This document shows positions 19,449-30,292 of a DNA stretch of 64,000 bases, one piece after another. This stretch comes from Pseudomonas reactans (lineage in GTDB: Bacteria > Pseudomonadota > Gammaproteobacteria > Pseudomonadales > Pseudomonadaceae): the NCBI RefSeq assembly GCF_013385825.1, contig NZ_JACAPG010000002.1, positions 342,807 to 406,806 of the forward strand, in the 5' to 3' direction. The notes under the pieces were generated by a model that saw only the letters and a program-made list of their open reading frames with translations, searched no databases and was not told the origin of the DNA. How positions within the stretch are numbered: position 1 is the first letter of the stretch; each line of letters starts with the position of its first letter. Both the position numbers and the translations under genes were made by a program.

Positions 19449-20183
19449 CTACAGAACTTGACGCAGGAACGCCTGCGCCCGAGGGTCCTTCGGCGCATCG
19501 AAGAACGTGGCCGGGGCAGCGTCTTCCAACAGTTTGCCATGGTCGAAGAACAGCACCCGGTCGGCCACTTCACGGGCAAAGCCCATTTCGTGGGTGACGC
19601 AGACCATGGTCATGCCTTCCAGAGCCAGGGTCTTCATCACGTCCAGCACTTCGCCGACCATTTCCGGGTCCAGCGCCGAGGTGGGCTCGTCGAACAGCAT
19701 GACCTTGGGATCCATCGCCAGGGCCCGGGCAATCGCGACGCGCTGTTGCTGGCCACCGGACAAGCGTGATGGAAACTCGTTGGCCTTCTGTGCAATTCCG
19801 ACCTTTTCCAGCAACGCCAGAGCCTTGGCCTCGCGCTCCTTCTTGCTGCGCTTGCGCACGACTTTTTGCGCCAGGCACAGGTTTTCCAGCACCGTCATGT
19901 GGGGGAACAGGTTGAAGTGCTGGAACACCATGCCGACTTCGCGGCGATAGGCGTTCACGTCGGTCTTCGGGTCAGCCAGTTGCAGGCCATCGATGCTCAC
20001 CGAACCCGAATCGAACTCTTCCAGGCCATTGAGGCAGCGCAAGAAGGTGGACTTGCCGGAGCCGGACGGGCCGATTACCACCAGCACTTCGCCTTTGGCC
20101 ACCTGGGTGGTCACGTTGTCGACCGCACGGACCACATGGCCGCGGGTGTCGAAGACTTTTACCAGATCGCGGACTTCAATCAC
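19449..20183 (-). CDS. Polar amino-acid ABC transporter, ATP-binding protein
   Basis: Cytoplasmic ATPase of a glutamate/glutamine-type uptake system (PAAT family). Walker [11 protein letters not shown]-loop F-Q-H-F-N-L-F-P, signature L-S-G-G-Q-Q-Q-R and Walker [13 protein letters not shown] are all intact. The start is ambiguous: a TTG at 20204 opens the frame, but GGAGG lies 10 bases before the GTG at 20183 (reading [11 protein letters not shown]), which I prefer; 244 residues. It overlaps the end of the permease gene. The system has one permease and two candidate binding proteins upstream. Confidence 0.95.
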   Translation of the reverse strand: MIEVRDLVKVFDTRGHVVRAVDNVTTQVAKGEVLVVIGPSGSGKSTFLRCLNGLEEFDSGSVSIDGLQLADPKTDVNAYRREVGMVFQHFNLFPHMTVLENLCLAQKVVRKRSKKEREAKALALLEKVGIAQKANEFPSRLSGGQQQRVAIARALAMDPKVMLFDEPTSALDPEMVGEVLDVMKTLALEGMTMVCVTHEMGFAREVADRVLFFDHGKLLEDAAPATFFDAPKDPRAQAFLRQVL

Positions 20184-21135
20184 TTTGCGCGAGCCTCCGC
20201 TCAAGCCGGCTAGCCATTTTTGACAGCGGCAGGTTGATCAGCAGGTACAGGCCTGCGACGCAAAACAGGATTTCAAACGGCGAGAACGAGGTGGTGATCA
20301 CTTCGCGGCCGCTTTTGAGCAGTTCGGTAATCGCAATCACCGAGACCAGCGAAGTGTCTTTCACCAAGCTGATAAATTGCCCGGCCAACGGCGGGAGCAC
20401 GCGCTTGAACGCTTGCGGCAGTACCACATGGCGCATCGACTGGCTCGCGCTCAGGCCCAGGGACCGCGCGGCTTCGTTCTGGCCACGGGTGATGGACTGC
20501 ACGCCAGCACGCACGATTTCCGCCACGTAAGCGCCGGTGAACAGCGACAGCGCGGCGATCCCGGCAAATTCCCGGGACAGGTTGAGCACCGTGCCGATAA
20601 AGAAATAGAAAATGAAGATCTGCACCAATAGCGGCGTGCCGCGCACCAGTTCGACGTAGATCGTCGACAGATCCCGCAAGGTCGGGTTGCTGGACAACCG
20701 GCACAAGCCGGTCGCCAAACCGATCGCCAGGCCCAGGATGCCCGACACCACCGACAGCCACAGCGTTGTCCACAACCCCCACATCAACGGGCCCAACGCC
20801 CAATGACGGGTCACGCCGACCACGTCGCCTTCGGCCACATCGTCGCCACGCGCCACTTGCAGGCTGTTGTCGGCAACGGTCAGCTTCTGCTCGGCGCCCG
20901 CGTCGTTGCGCAGGGTCACTTCGGCGACATCGCCTTTGCGCACCAGCTCAACCACGGTGGAAATATCCGCCGCGCGCTGGGACGTTTCAGCCGGGTAGGC
21001 GAAGTACTGCGGCACGCGGTTCCAGCGCCACTCGTAGGACATCAACGAGGTGGCGTAGTACAAGGCGCCAGCCAGGCCGACCAGCACGACCACGGTCAGC
21101 AGGTGCCAGGGCCATTGGGCTTTTTTCTGTTTCAT
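20176..21135 (-). CDS. Polar amino-acid ABC transporter, permease with an extra N-terminal periplasmic segment
   Basis: Inner-membrane permease of 319 residues from ATG 21135 ([10 protein letters not shown]). After one N-terminal TM helix (residues about 10-28) come about 90 residues with no long hydrophobic stretch ([17 protein letters not shown]), then the usual HisMQ-type permease core, with the EAA loop [12 protein letters not shown]. Most PAAT permeases of about 220-250 residues lack such an insert. Transport substrate is probably acidic or polar amino acids, by family. A REPIN lies between it and the binding-protein gene. Confidence 0.92.
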   Translation of the reverse strand: MKQKKAQWPWHLLTVVVLVGLAGALYYATSLMSYEWRWNRVPQYFAYPAETSQRAADISTVVELVRKGDVAEVTLRNDAGAEQKLTVADNSLQVARGDDVAEGDVVGVTRHWALGPLMWGLWTTLWLSVVSGILGLAIGLATGLCRLSSNPTLRDLSTIYVELVRGTPLLVQIFIFYFFIGTVLNLSREFAGIAALSLFTGAYVAEIVRAGVQSITRGQNEAARSLGLSASQSMRHVVLPQAFKRVLPPLAGQFISLVKDTSLVSVIAITELLKSGREVITTSFSPFEILFCVAGLYLLINLPLSKMASRLERRLAQSD

Positions 21136-21160
21136 TTCAACTCTCGGAGTGTGTCGCACT

Positions 21161-21260
21161 TGTAGGAGCGAGCTTGCTCGCGAAAAACCTGAGAGCGCCA
21201 CGGGGTGTCAGGTTTCCCGCGTCATCGTTGGCGATTTTCGCGAGCAAGCTCGCTCCTACA
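21161..21260. repeat. REPIN (GAGCGAGCTTGCTCGCGAA type) inside the ABC transporter operon
   Basis: Left arm TGTAGGAGCGAGCTTGCTCG and right arm ending CGCTCCTACA, loop about 55 bases. It lies 16 bases after the stop of the binding-protein gene and 25 bases before the permease start, on a presumed common minus-strand transcript. Confidence 0.95.
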
Positions 21261-21276
21261 GGTTCTGGATCAGCGC

Positions 21277-22077
21277 TTATTCCATGTCCTTGAGCCACTC
21301 GGAGCTCTTGAACCACTTGTCATGGATGCGATCGTAGGTGCCGTCGTTACGGATCTGGTGCAGGAAGTTGTTGATGAAGTTGATGCTGTCGTAGTCGCCT
21401 TTCTTCAGGCCGAACGCCAGGGGTTCGAAGGTGAAGGGTTCTTCGAGGTATACCAGCTTGCCGTTACCGACTTTCTTCTCGGCCACCACGTTGTACGGCG
21501 CGTCATACACAAAGGCATCGGCCTTGCCGTTGACCACGTCCAGCACGCCTTCCTGCTCGTTGTCGTAGCCGTGGTACTTGGCCTTGGAGATCAGCTTCTT
21601 GGCGACCATCTCACCGGTGGTGCCGAGCTTGGAGGTCAGGCGGTATTTCTCGTCGTTCAGGTCTTTGTAGGACTTGATGGTGCCTTCCAGTTCCTTGCGG
21701 ATCAGCAGGGTCTGGCCGACGACGATGAAAGGTTCGCTGAAGTTCAGGCGCAGGTTGCGTTCCTGGGTCAGGGTCATGCCGCTGCCGATCATGTCGAACT
21801 TATTGGTCAGCAGCGCCGGGATGATGCCGTCGTAGCCGGTGGAGATCGGTTCGAACTTGACGCCCATGGACTTGGCCATGGCCTTGAGAATGTCCACTTC
21901 GAAACCGATGATTTCGCCGCGCTTGTTGGTCATCTGGAACGGCATGTAGGTCGGGTCCATGCCGACTTTCAGCGTGCCGCGCTTGACCGCATCATCGATG
22001 GCGCCGGCCTGGGCCGCATTGACCGCGACCAGCGCGGTGACGCCTAGCAGCAGCATCGAAAGATACTTTTTCATCAT
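21277..22077 (-). CDS. Polar amino-acid ABC transporter, periplasmic binding protein (copy 1)
   Basis: Secreted ligand-binding protein of 266 residues from ATG 22077 (two consecutive ATGs and a TTG lie here; AGGGGAC precedes them). Signal peptide MMKKYLSMLLLGVTALVAV with cleavage after A-Q-A, before G-A-I-D-D. SBP family 3 marks: the opening L-K-V-G-M-D-P-T-Y-M-P-F, G-F-E-V-D-I, the ligand loop S-G-M-T-L-T-Q-E-R and D-A-P-Y-N. It belongs with the permease and ATPase downstream. A close paralogue lies upstream. Confidence 0.94.
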   Translation of the reverse strand: MMKKYLSMLLLGVTALVAVNAAQAGAIDDAVKRGTLKVGMDPTYMPFQMTNKRGEIIGFEVDILKAMAKSMGVKFEPISTGYDGIIPALLTNKFDMIGSGMTLTQERNLRLNFSEPFIVVGQTLLIRKELEGTIKSYKDLNDEKYRLTSKLGTTGEMVAKKLISKAKYHGYDNEQEGVLDVVNGKADAFVYDAPYNVVAEKKVGNGKLVYLEEPFTFEPLAFGLKKGDYDSINFINNFLHQIRNDGTYDRIHDKWFKSSEWLKDME

Positions 22078-22293
22078 CAAGTCCCCTGAACGATTCTTAT
22101 AAGGTCGGCGCGCAAACGGGCTGCACCATTTCGGGGTGCGATCCTAACCCACTCGCCTGCTGTCACAAAGGTTTCACGGCTATTTGTTGTCGGCATATGT
22201 CGGAAAAGCCCCACAACCGTGCAGCAGAGGGCAGACGTAGACGCGCGCGTGGAGGCCAGTGACAACAGATTGATGTGTAAGCAGTTATGACTT

Positions 22294-23094
22294 TCAGTCG
22301 ATTTCCGACAACCACTCGGTGTCCCTGAACCACTTATCGTGAAGACGATCGTAAGTCCCATCCTGGGCAATCTGGTTGAGGAAGTGATTGATCCAGTTAA
22401 GGCTGTCGAAATCGCCTTTTTTCAAACCAAACGCCAGAGGTTCAAATGTGAAGGGCTGCTCAAGCGCTAGTAAAGTGCCGTTTTCCGGGCGGCTCAAGGC
22501 GATCAGGTTGTAGGGCGCGTCATGAATAAAGGCATCGGCCTTGCCTTGTACCACTTGGCGTACCCCTTCCTCCGGTGTTGAGAAACTGCTGAGTCGGGCC
22601 GCTCCTAGAAACCGTCGCACCGCCGCTTCGCCAGTAGTGCCTGCCGTGGCAGCGATCCGGTAGCTAGCGTCGTCCAGGTCTTCCACACTGCTGACCTTGC
22701 CCGCCAGGCTTGGGTGTAACAGCACGGACTGGCCGACCACGATGAACGAGTCGCTGAAGTTCAGCTTGAGGTTGCGCTCCTGGGTGACGGTCATGCCGCT
22801 GCCGATCAGGTCGAATTTCTTCGCCTGTAACCCCGCTACCAACTCGGTGTAGGGCACCGCGACCAACTCAAGTTCCACGCCCAGCGCTTGACTCATGACG
22901 TTGAGCAGGTCGATTTCAAAACCGACGATACGCCCCTGTTTGTCGGTCATTTCGAAGGGCACATAGGTGGGCGTGGTGCCGACTTTCAATACGCCGCGTC
23001 GAACGGCGTCGTCAATCGCGCCGGCCTGCGCCAGCCCCATGTGAATCAATGCGACAGCGCTTAGCAGCAGCGCCGAACAATAGCCTTTGCTCAT
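22294..23094 (-). CDS. Polar amino-acid ABC transporter, periplasmic binding protein (copy 2)
   Basis: A 266-residue paralogue of the neighbouring binding protein, similar along its whole length including the S-G-M-T-V-T-Q-E-R-N-L-K-L-N-F and F-T-F-E-P-L-A-F-G-L-K-K-G-D stretches. Signal peptide with cleavage after L-A-Q-A. It lies 216 bases upstream of copy 1 in the same orientation and has no permease of its own, so it probably feeds the same transporter with a different ligand range. The gap between the copies holds no gene. It may be the first gene of a four-gene operon. Confidence 0.92.
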   Translation of the reverse strand: MSKGYCSALLLSAVALIHMGLAQAGAIDDAVRRGVLKVGTTPTYVPFEMTDKQGRIVGFEIDLLNVMSQALGVELELVAVPYTELVAGLQAKKFDLIGSGMTVTQERNLKLNFSDSFIVVGQSVLLHPSLAGKVSSVEDLDDASYRIAATAGTTGEAAVRRFLGAARLSSFSTPEEGVRQVVQGKADAFIHDAPYNLIALSRPENGTLLALEQPFTFEPLAFGLKKGDFDSLNWINHFLNQIAQDGTYDRLHDKWFRDTEWLSEID

Positions 23095-23248
23095 GAATAC
23101 CCCAGTGGCAAGTCCAAATCCGGGGCGATGCTAACTCAGCCACGGGCACAGCAATACGCCTCGGACAAGGGTCTTTTGTTTCGAAAAAACAAGGGGTTGG
23201 CGCGGGGGAGGAAGAAGAGAAAAACGCTGTAGGACCAGCGCTTCGAAC

Positions 23249-23273
23249 ACCCCCGAGGTGAACCCTCGGGGGC
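23249..23273 (-). terminator. Terminator-like hairpin after opgH
   Basis: Perfect stem CCCCGAGG / CCTCGGGG around a short loop, starting 8 bases past the opgH stop. The T-run is poor, so it may be only a stabilising 3' hairpin. Confidence 0.45.
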
Positions 23274-23280
23274 GTCTGAA

Positions 23281-25851
23281 TCAGGCCGGTTGGGCCTGGG
23301 ACGACAGAGGTTGCAGCGGCAGCAACGGTGCATGCGGATCAGCCTTGATCGAGTCACGCCAGGCGGCGAGCCACTCGGCATGGCCCTCGTTCCAGACGTG
23401 CTCATGCAGGCGAGCCAGCGCGACCGGGTCACTGAGCAAGGCCAGGCGTTCGCCGTTGTTCAGGCCGGCTGGGCCGACTTTCAACGCATGCCGCACACGT
23501 TCGGTACGCAGGTACTCGATCGGCTCCGCTTCACGGTGACGCGAAGTCGCCAAGGCGCAGGCCAGGGCGTTCTGCTGCGGATCGACCACCGAACGCACGA
23601 AGCCGTCGTTCAGCGCGTGCCAACGGTTTTCGTGGGTGTACAACTCGGTCGACAGCAAGGCCTGCGGCGGATTGTATTCCTCGGGAATCAGGAACAGGCT
23701 CTCGTCGCGGGACTTGAGGCCCAGCCCGACACGGCTGGAGATCACCGACACCGGGATCGACAGCATCAGCGACCCCACGATCGGCACCAACCACCACAGG
23801 AAGCTCGGGTTCAACCACACCACCAGCAGGGCCCACAGGAAGCCCAACACGGTTTGCGGACCGTGGCGCTTGACCGCTTCGCTCCATGGGGTGGAGTCGT
23901 CGTCACGCTGCGGTGAGTTCCAGGTCGCGGCCCAGCCGAGGAACGCGGCGAGCACGAAGCGGGTGTGGAAAATCATCCGCACCGGCGCCAGCAACATGGA
24001 GAACAGCATCTCCAGCAGCATCGACAAGGTCACCTTGAACTTGCCGCCAAACTCTTTCGCGCCCTTGGCCCAGATCAGGATGATGCTCAGCAGTTTCGGC
24101 AGGAACAGCAGGACGATGGTGGTGGAGAACAACGCCACCGCCTTGTCCGGATGCCATTGCGGCCACAGCGGGTACAACTGGCGTGGTGCCATGAAGTACT
24201 GCGGCTCCATCAGGGTATTCACCGCCAACAAAGCTGTGGACAGCACCAGGAACAGGAACCACAACGGCGCCGACAGGTAGGACATTACACCGGTCAGGAA
24301 CACAGCACGGTGCACCGGGTGCATGCCCTTGACCAGGAACAGGCGGAAGTTCATCAGGTTACCGTGGCACCAGCGGCGGTCACGCTTGAGTTCATCCAGC
24401 AGGTTCGGCGGCAGTTCTTCGTAGCTGCCCGGCAAATCGTAGGCAATCCACACGCCCCAGCCGGCCCGGCGCATCAACGCCGCTTCAACGAAGTCGTGGG
24501 ACAGGATGGAACCGGCGAACGCGCCTTTGCCTGGCAACGGCGCCAGGGCGCAGTGCTCGATGAACGGCTTCATGCGGATGATTGCGTTGTGACCCCAGTA
24601 GTGGGATTCACCCAACTGCCAGAAGTGCAGGCCGGCGGTGAACAGCGGGCCGTACACGCGGGTAGCGAACTGCTGCATGCGCGCATACAGGGTGTCCATG
24701 CCCGACGCACGCGGCGCGGTCTGGATAATCCCCGCATCCGGCGTGGCTTCCATCAAACGTACCAGGCTGGTCAGGCATTCGCCGCTCATCACGCTGTCGG
24801 CGTCGAGCACGACCATGTACTTGTAGTCACCGCCCCAGCGACGGCAGAAGTCGTCGAGGTTGCCGCTCTTGCGCTTTACGCGACGGCGGCGACGGCGATA
24901 GAAGATCTTGCCGAAACCACCGGCCTCGCGGCACACGTCAAGCCAGGCTTGCTGTTCGGCAATGCAGATGTCGGCATCATTACTGTCGCTGAGCACGAAG
25001 AAATCGAAGCGGTCCAGATCACCCGTGGCGGCGACCGACTCGAAGGTGGCACGCAAACCGGCGAATACCCGGGGCACGTCTTCGTTGCAGATTGGCATCA
25101 CCAGTGCGGTACGGGCGTCTTTCGGAATCGGCTCGTCACCAGCACTTTTACCGGAGATCCGGTATTTATCGTGACCGGTTAGCAGTTCCAGGAAGCCCAT
25201 CAACGCGGTCCAGAAACCGGCTGACACCCAGCAGAACAAGATCCCGAACATGATCAAGATGCTGGTTTGCAGGGCGTAAGGCAGTACCTGGGTAGCGGTT
25301 TGCAGCAGGGTCTGGTTGCGGATTTCGTCGAAGTCGACCAGCGACCAACCCTGGTACGGCATGATGCCTTTCATGTACCAGCCGGCAACGATGGTCTGGC
25401 CGAGCATCAGCACCAGCAGGATGTAACGACGGATCGAACCGACCGTACGCCAGCGCGCGGCCGGCAATACACGCTCATCCTTCGGCGGCGCCGGAGGATT
25501 GCTGCGCCCGGTGATACGGCGCCAGCCGCGCACCAGGATATTCGTGCGCCACGGCTCCGGCACCACGCGGGTACGACGGATCGGCGGCGTGGCCTTCAGG
25601 CACACACGGCCAGCAGCGTCGAGCGCCAGCATTTCGGCGTCTTGCAGCTCTTCGGCCGTGTTGAGGGTCAACCGCGTGCCAACCGACGCCTGGGCGGCGT
25701 CGACCGGTGCGTCGAAGGTCGACGACGACAAGCGTTCGTGCAACTCGGTGAAGGATGTGCAGCCCGCCAGTTCGGCGCGCTGCTCAGCGGTCATCGGTAG
25801 ATGCGCCAGATACTCCTGCAGAGTTTCTGGCTGGACTTGAGAATTACTCAT
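23281..25851 (-). CDS. opgH: Glucans biosynthesis glucosyltransferase H (OpgH/MdoH)
   Basis: Inner-membrane glycosyltransferase (GT2 family) that polymerises UDP-glucose into the beta-1,2-linked backbone of osmoregulated periplasmic glucans. It has 856 residues. Two TM helices precede the catalytic domain (V-M-P-I-C-N-E-D-V start, [10 protein letters not shown], then the Q-x-x-R-W-type motif R-D-R-R-W-C-H-G-N), followed by several TM helices and a long cytoplasmic tail. It overlaps the end of opgG by 8 bases, the standard opgGH operon. Confidence 0.97.
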   Translation of the reverse strand: MSNSQVQPETLQEYLAHLPMTAEQRAELAGCTSFTELHERLSSSTFDAPVDAAQASVGTRLTLNTAEELQDAEMLALDAAGRVCLKATPPIRRTRVVPEPWRTNILVRGWRRITGRSNPPAPPKDERVLPAARWRTVGSIRRYILLVLMLGQTIVAGWYMKGIMPYQGWSLVDFDEIRNQTLLQTATQVLPYALQTSILIMFGILFCWVSAGFWTALMGFLELLTGHDKYRISGKSAGDEPIPKDARTALVMPICNEDVPRVFAGLRATFESVAATGDLDRFDFFVLSDSNDADICIAEQQAWLDVCREAGGFGKIFYRRRRRRVKRKSGNLDDFCRRWGGDYKYMVVLDADSVMSGECLTSLVRLMEATPDAGIIQTAPRASGMDTLYARMQQFATRVYGPLFTAGLHFWQLGESHYWGHNAIIRMKPFIEHCALAPLPGKGAFAGSILSHDFVEAALMRRAGWGVWIAYDLPGSYEELPPNLLDELKRDRRWCHGNLMNFRLFLVKGMHPVHRAVFLTGVMSYLSAPLWFLFLVLSTALLAVNTLMEPQYFMAPRQLYPLWPQWHPDKAVALFSTTIVLLFLPKLLSIILIWAKGAKEFGGKFKVTLSMLLEMLFSMLLAPVRMIFHTRFVLAAFLGWAATWNSPQRDDDSTPWSEAVKRHGPQTVLGFLWALLVVWLNPSFLWWLVPIVGSLMLSIPVSVISSRVGLGLKSRDESLFLIPEEYNPPQALLSTELYTHENRWHALNDGFVRSVVDPQQNALACALATSRHREAEPIEYLRTERVRHALKVGPAGLNNGERLALLSDPVALARLHEHVWNEGHAEWLAAWRDSIKADPHAPLLPLQPLSSQAQPA

Positions 25852-27580
25852 CGGCAGGCAACTGGTAGCTCCAGGTTTCGGTCAGGACTTGTTCGGTCTT
25901 GATCGGCTCCGGTGTGGCTGGGGCAGCTTCTGGCTGCTTGGCTTCCTTGTCTTTCGCTTCTTTCTTGACCTGTTTCTCGTGCTGCTTGGCCAGGACCTTG
26001 TCAGCCTTGAGTACGTGGCTGGAATCCTGCTCAGGAGCGGGCGGCGGAACGTCCTGCACCAGTGCAGCGCGCATTTCGGTCGGCTTGCCTGCGTCCTTGA
26101 TCTTCATGCGCAGGGTCAGGCGCCAGCCTTTGGTGTGTTCGTTGTAACGCACACTGTTTTCAACCAGTTCGGCGTTGTCGCTGACACTCACTTGGCTGCG
26201 CACCGGGGCATCCGATGCCAGGGCTTTGAGGGATGGGCCCTCGAAGTCCACCAGGTAGGCCACGCTGCCGTCAGGCTGGCGGATCAAGTTGGATTGCTTC
26301 ACGTCACCGGTAGAACGCAGGGTTTGCTTGACCCACGCGCTGTCGCTCGGGTGCAGGGACTTCTCGTCCATGGTCCAGTGCAGGCGGTAGGAAACGTCCA
26401 GTGGCTTGCCGACTTCAGGCAGCTCGGCCGGGCTCCAGAACGCAACGATGTTGTCGTTGGTTTCGTCGGCGGTTGGGATTTCCACCAGGTTGACGGTGCC
26501 TTTGCCCCAGTCGCCTTCAGGCTCGATCCAGGCGCTTGGGCGCTTGTCGTAGTTGTCGTCGAGGTCTTCGTAGTGGCTGAAGTCGCGACCGCGTTGCAGC
26601 AGGCCGAAACCTTTCGGGTTCTCTACGGTGAAGTTGCTGACCGACAGGTGTTTCGGGTTGTTCAGGGGGCGCCAGATCCACTCGCCGTTGCCGGCATGGA
26701 TCGACAGACCGCTGGAGTCGTGCAGTTCACGACGGTAGTTCAGCACTTTGGAAGGCTGGTTCGCGCCGAACAGGTACATGCTGGTCAACGGGGCAACGCC
26801 CAGTTTGCTGACCTTGTCGCGCAGGAACATCTGGGATTTCACGTCGACAATGGTGTCGGTGCCTGGACGCAGAATCAGGCGATACGCGCCGGTAGCCCGC
26901 GGGGAGTCCAGCAAGGCAAAGATCACCAATTGTTTCTCACCCGGCTTTGGACGCTCGATCCAGAATTCGGTGAACCGCGGGAACTCTTCCCCGGACGGCA
27001 ATGCGGTGTCGATCGCCATGCCACGGGCAGACAGGCCATACGCTTGGCCCTTGCCGACCACGCGGAAGTAGCTCGCGCCCAACATGGTCATGATTTCGTC
27101 TTGCTTGTCGGCTTTGTTGATCGGGTAAAGCACACGGAAGCCGGCATAACCCAGCTGTTCGGTGGCTTTTGGATCAAACTTCACGTCGCCAAAATCGAAG
27201 CGCGTCGGGTCGTATTTGATTTCCTGGACGCTGTCGGCAGTGACTTCGTTGATTTTCACCGGTGTATCGAAGTGCATACCCTGGTGATAGAAGGACAGCT
27301 TGAACGGGGTGTTCTGATCGGCCCACTCGGCTTTTTCGTTGCGGAAACGAATCTTCTGGTAGTCCGCGAACTTCATTTCACGGAATTCGTTCGGCAGATT
27401 GCTGCGCGGAGCTTCGTATTTCTGCCCGGCCAGCTCTTTTGCCTTGGCCGACACATCATCCAGACTGAATGCCCACAGTTGACCCGCGCCGAACAGGCAA
27501 AACAGGGCGGAGCCCGTCACCAGTGCGTTTCGTAACCGTTTGGCAGACAATTTTGGTGCATTACAGGGACTAACAATCAC
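25844..27580 (-). CDS. opgG: Glucans biosynthesis protein G (OpgG/MdoG)
   Basis: Periplasmic protein needed to release or branch the glucan chain made by OpgH. It has 578 residues from GTG 27580 ([10 protein letters not shown]), preferred because GAGGG lies about 7 bases upstream; a TTG at 27607 opens the frame further up. It has an N-terminal signal (hydrophobic stretch ending L-W-A before F-S-L-D-D), then the OpgG beta-sandwich pair. Its C-terminal tail, rich in Lys, Glu and Pro (about residues 520-565), is longer than in E. coli. About 270 bases upstream hold the promoter region; I can name no sites there. Confidence 0.95.
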   Translation of the reverse strand: MIVSPCNAPKLSAKRLRNALVTGSALFCLFGAGQLWAFSLDDVSAKAKELAGQKYEAPRSNLPNEFREMKFADYQKIRFRNEKAEWADQNTPFKLSFYHQGMHFDTPVKINEVTADSVQEIKYDPTRFDFGDVKFDPKATEQLGYAGFRVLYPINKADKQDEIMTMLGASYFRVVGKGQAYGLSARGMAIDTALPSGEEFPRFTEFWIERPKPGEKQLVIFALLDSPRATGAYRLILRPGTDTIVDVKSQMFLRDKVSKLGVAPLTSMYLFGANQPSKVLNYRRELHDSSGLSIHAGNGEWIWRPLNNPKHLSVSNFTVENPKGFGLLQRGRDFSHYEDLDDNYDKRPSAWIEPEGDWGKGTVNLVEIPTADETNDNIVAFWSPAELPEVGKPLDVSYRLHWTMDEKSLHPSDSAWVKQTLRSTGDVKQSNLIRQPDGSVAYLVDFEGPSLKALASDAPVRSQVSVSDNAELVENSVRYNEHTKGWRLTLRMKIKDAGKPTEMRAALVQDVPPPAPEQDSSHVLKADKVLAKQHEKQVKKEAKDKEAKQPEAAPATPEPIKTEQVLTETWSYQLPADE

Positions 27581-27847
27581 GAGCAACCCTCGCCGAAAAC
27601 AGATCAAAAAACCAACGGCCAGCTATCTATATGCCAGGTTGGCGAGCATTGTTCCGACTCCCCTGGGGCAAAATGATTCCCCATTGGTTGTCGGACAAGT
27701 CTCTACCTAAGTCAAAAATGGACCAAACAACGCTGATCCCCGTAGCGCGCGATTATCTAGTAGCCCGCGAAACAACGCATCAGGGATAACGAAGTATTTG
27801 TAGCGAAACCCTGCGTTTTTAGGCATTAAAAGTCGTTTTTAATACAT

Positions 27848-28285
27848 TCACGTCTGCAAGAGGAAGGTCACAGGGCCATCATTGACCAAATGCACCTGCA
27901 TATCGGCGCCAAAACGCCCTGACGCCACCTTGCCATGCAATTGTTGCGCTTGTAACAGCAAGTGATCAAAAAGCGCCGCTCCCAAGGCCGGCGGAGCCGC
28001 TGTGGAGAAGCTCGGCCGCAGCCCGCTCTTGGTATCGGCCGCCAGGGTGAACTGCGACACCAGCAGCAAACCGCCGTCGATATCCTTCAACGACAGGTTC
28101 ATCTTGCCTTCATCGTCACTGAACACCCGATAGTTCAACAGCTTGTGTAACAGCTTATCGGCACTCTCCGGCGTATCTGCAGGCTCGACGGCCACCAGCA
28201 CCAGCAAACCCTGGTCGATGGCGCCGACGATTTCGCCCGCTACCTCGACCCGGGCGCCGCGCACCCGTTGCAGCAGGCCCTTCAT
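27848..28285 (-). CDS. dtd: D-aminoacyl-tRNA deacylase
   Basis: Removes D-amino acids (and misloaded Gly) from tRNA in the cytoplasm. It has 145 residues, the normal length. Both active-site motifs are present: [15 protein letters not shown] and the Gly-cisPro-like loop near the C-terminus, G-P-V-T-F-L-L. Its start overlaps the pip stop by 4 bases, so the two are translationally coupled, an arrangement common in pseudomonads. Confidence 0.97.
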   Translation of the reverse strand: MKGLLQRVRGARVEVAGEIVGAIDQGLLVLVAVEPADTPESADKLLHKLLNYRVFSDDEGKMNLSLKDIDGGLLLVSQFTLAADTKSGLRPSFSTAAPPALGAALFDHLLLQAQQLHGKVASGRFGADMQVHLVNDGPVTFLLQT

Positions 28286-29253
28286 GCTTCTTCAGGCGGC
28301 AGGTCGAGCAAGCGACGTGCCATTTCGCTGGTCGCACGCACCAAGGCATCGGTGATGCCGGGCTCGGACGCGGCATGGCCGGCCTCGCGAATCACCTGCA
28401 ACTCACTGTTGGGCCACGCCTGGTGCAACTCCCAAGCGTTATCCAAAGGGCAAATCATATCGTAGCGCCCGTGGATGATTACGCCAGGCAGATGGGCGAT
28501 CTTGTGCATATCGCGAATTAGCTGGTTGGGCTCCAGGAAAGAGTTGTTGGTGAAGTAGTGGCACTCGATCCGCGCGATGGACAGCGCACGCTGCGGCTCG
28601 GAAAACCGCTCCACATGCTGTGGGCTCGGGCACAGGCCGAGCATGCGCCCTTCCCAGCCGGACCAGGCCTTGGCCGCATGCATCTGGGCGATCTGATCGT
28701 TGCCGGTGAGGCGCTTGTGGTAGGCCGCGATCATGTCGTGGCGCTCTTCCGGCGGGATCGGCGCGAGGTAGTCCTGCCAGTAATCCGGGAACAGGCGGCT
28801 CGCGCCTTCCTGGTAGAACCAGTGAATGTCCTGCGGGCGGGCCAGGAAAATGCCGCGCACGATCAGGCCAAGTACACGCTCTGGGTGGGTTTGCGCGTAG
28901 GCCAGGGCCAGGGTCGAGCCCCAGGAACCGCCGAACAGCACCCATTTGTCGATGCCCAGGTGCTCGCGGATGCGCTCTAGGTCGGCGACCAGGTCCCAAG
29001 TGGTGTTGTTTTCCAGGCTGGCGCGCGGGGTGGAGCGCCCGCAACCACGCTGGTCGAAGGTGACGATGCGGTACAGGTTCGGGTCGAAATAGCAGCGGCT
29101 CTGGGCATCACAACCGGCACCAGGGCCACCATGGATGAAGACGACGGGCAAGCCTTCGGGGGAGCCACTTTCATCGACGTACAGCGTGTGGGTGTCATCG
29201 ACGGCCAGATCGTGCCGGGCGTGGGGTTTGATCTGCGGGAACCAAGTCTGCAT
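28282..29253 (-). CDS. pip: Proline iminopeptidase
   Basis: Alpha/beta hydrolase that removes N-terminal proline from peptides. It has 323 residues. Family S33 motifs: H-G-G-P-G-A-G oxyanion loop, D-Q-R-G-C-G-R-S, nucleophile in G-G-S-W-G-S-T-L-A, acid in H-G-R-Y-D-M-I-C and His in E-A-G-H-A-A. Upstream of and overlapping dtd. Confidence 0.96.
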   Translation of the reverse strand: MQTWFPQIKPHARHDLAVDDTHTLYVDESGSPEGLPVVFIHGGPGAGCDAQSRCYFDPNLYRIVTFDQRGCGRSTPRASLENNTTWDLVADLERIREHLGIDKWVLFGGSWGSTLALAYAQTHPERVLGLIVRGIFLARPQDIHWFYQEGASRLFPDYWQDYLAPIPPEERHDMIAAYHKRLTGNDQIAQMHAAKAWSGWEGRMLGLCPSPQHVERFSEPQRALSIARIECHYFTNNSFLEPNQLIRDMHKIAHLPGVIIHGRYDMICPLDNAWELHQAWPNSELQVIREAGHAASEPGITDALVRATSEMARRLLDLPPEEA

Positions 29254-29356
29254 TGCGCGCTCCGTAAGGGGTCGGGTTCATCCCTGGGGGGACGTCTTTT
29301 ATTTTGCCGTCTGGCACTATAAACCCGAATTGTGCAATGAGCATGTCCTAGAGCGC

Positions 29357-30292
29357 TTAGACCTGTGTCAGCGCTTCGCTCCCCAGGTAGTCCAGCAAGT
29401 ACTCGTAGAGCCGGTCCACTTCCGGCACCTGCCGCCGCGCACGCAGGCAGCCATGCACCAGGCCTTTGCCGGGATACAGCACGGTGGCTACGCCCGCCGC
29501 TTGCAGGCGTTCAGCGTAAAGCATGCCGTCGTCGCGCAGCGGGTCGAACTGGGCCACGGCGATGAAAGCCTTGGGCAAACCGCTGAAGTCTGCGGCCAGC
29601 AGCGGCATGGCGTAGGGCGACGGTTTGCCGCTGCCCTGCAGGTACAGCGCCAGGTAGCAGTCAGTGTCGGCGCTGCTGAGCAGGGGCGCGTCCATGCAGT
29701 CACCCCGTGACGGCAAGTCGCAGGGGCCGCCCAACCCCGGATAGATCAAGACCTGGGCTCGCGGCAACGGTTGCCCGTCGTCACGCAATCCCGTGCACAA
29801 TGCTGCCGCCAGGTTGCCGCCCGCACTGTCGCCCATGACCACCAAACGCTGCACGTCGATGGCATAGGGCGCCTGCCCCGCCTGGATTGCCTGCCACACG
29901 GCACGACAATCCTCGTAGGCGGCCGGGAACGGGTGTTCAGGCGCCAGCCGATAATCGATGGCGATCACCAAGACTTGCAAGACCGTGGCCAGTTCGAAGC
30001 AGATGAAATCGTGGGAATCCAGGTCGCCGACCACCCAGCCGCCGCCGTGCATATAAAGGAGGCATGGCCAGCCGTCAGGAGGCATCGGCGCGGCCGGCAG
30101 ATAACTGCGCACGCCTACGCCGGCCAAGGCGAAGTCCTCGACCTGCAAGCTTTCTGGTTTCGGCGGGGTGAATGCCCGGCACATGCGGTCATAGTTTTGG
30201 CGCAATCCCGCCAGCGATGAGTCGTCGGTGGTGAAGGACTCCGTCTTCTCCACGAACGCTGCCAGCTCAGGCGAAATAGGGTATCGACTCAT
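29357..30292 (-). CDS. Alpha/beta hydrolase of the hormone-sensitive lipase family
   Basis: Carboxylesterase-like enzyme of 311 residues. The HSL marks are all visible: H-G-G-G-W oxyanion motif, nucleophile in G-D-S-A-G-G-N-L, acid in F-D-P-L-R-D-D-G and the histidine in G-L-V-H-G-C-L. No signal peptide, so cytoplasmic. Its start overlaps the stop of a choline-type binding-protein gene by 4 bases (ATGA), so the two are translated together. The substrate is unknown; the context makes a choline ester or similar ammonium ester possible, but that is inference. Confidence 0.9.
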   Translation of the reverse strand: MSRYPISPELAAFVEKTESFTTDDSSLAGLRQNYDRMCRAFTPPKPESLQVEDFALAGVGVRSYLPAAPMPPDGWPCLLYMHGGGWVVGDLDSHDFICFELATVLQVLVIAIDYRLAPEHPFPAAYEDCRAVWQAIQAGQAPYAIDVQRLVVMGDSAGGNLAAALCTGLRDDGQPLPRAQVLIYPGLGGPCDLPSRGDCMDAPLLSSADTDCYLALYLQGSGKPSPYAMPLLAADFSGLPKAFIAVAQFDPLRDDGMLYAERLQAAGVATVLYPGKGLVHGCLRARRQVPEVDRLYEYLLDYLGSEALTQV

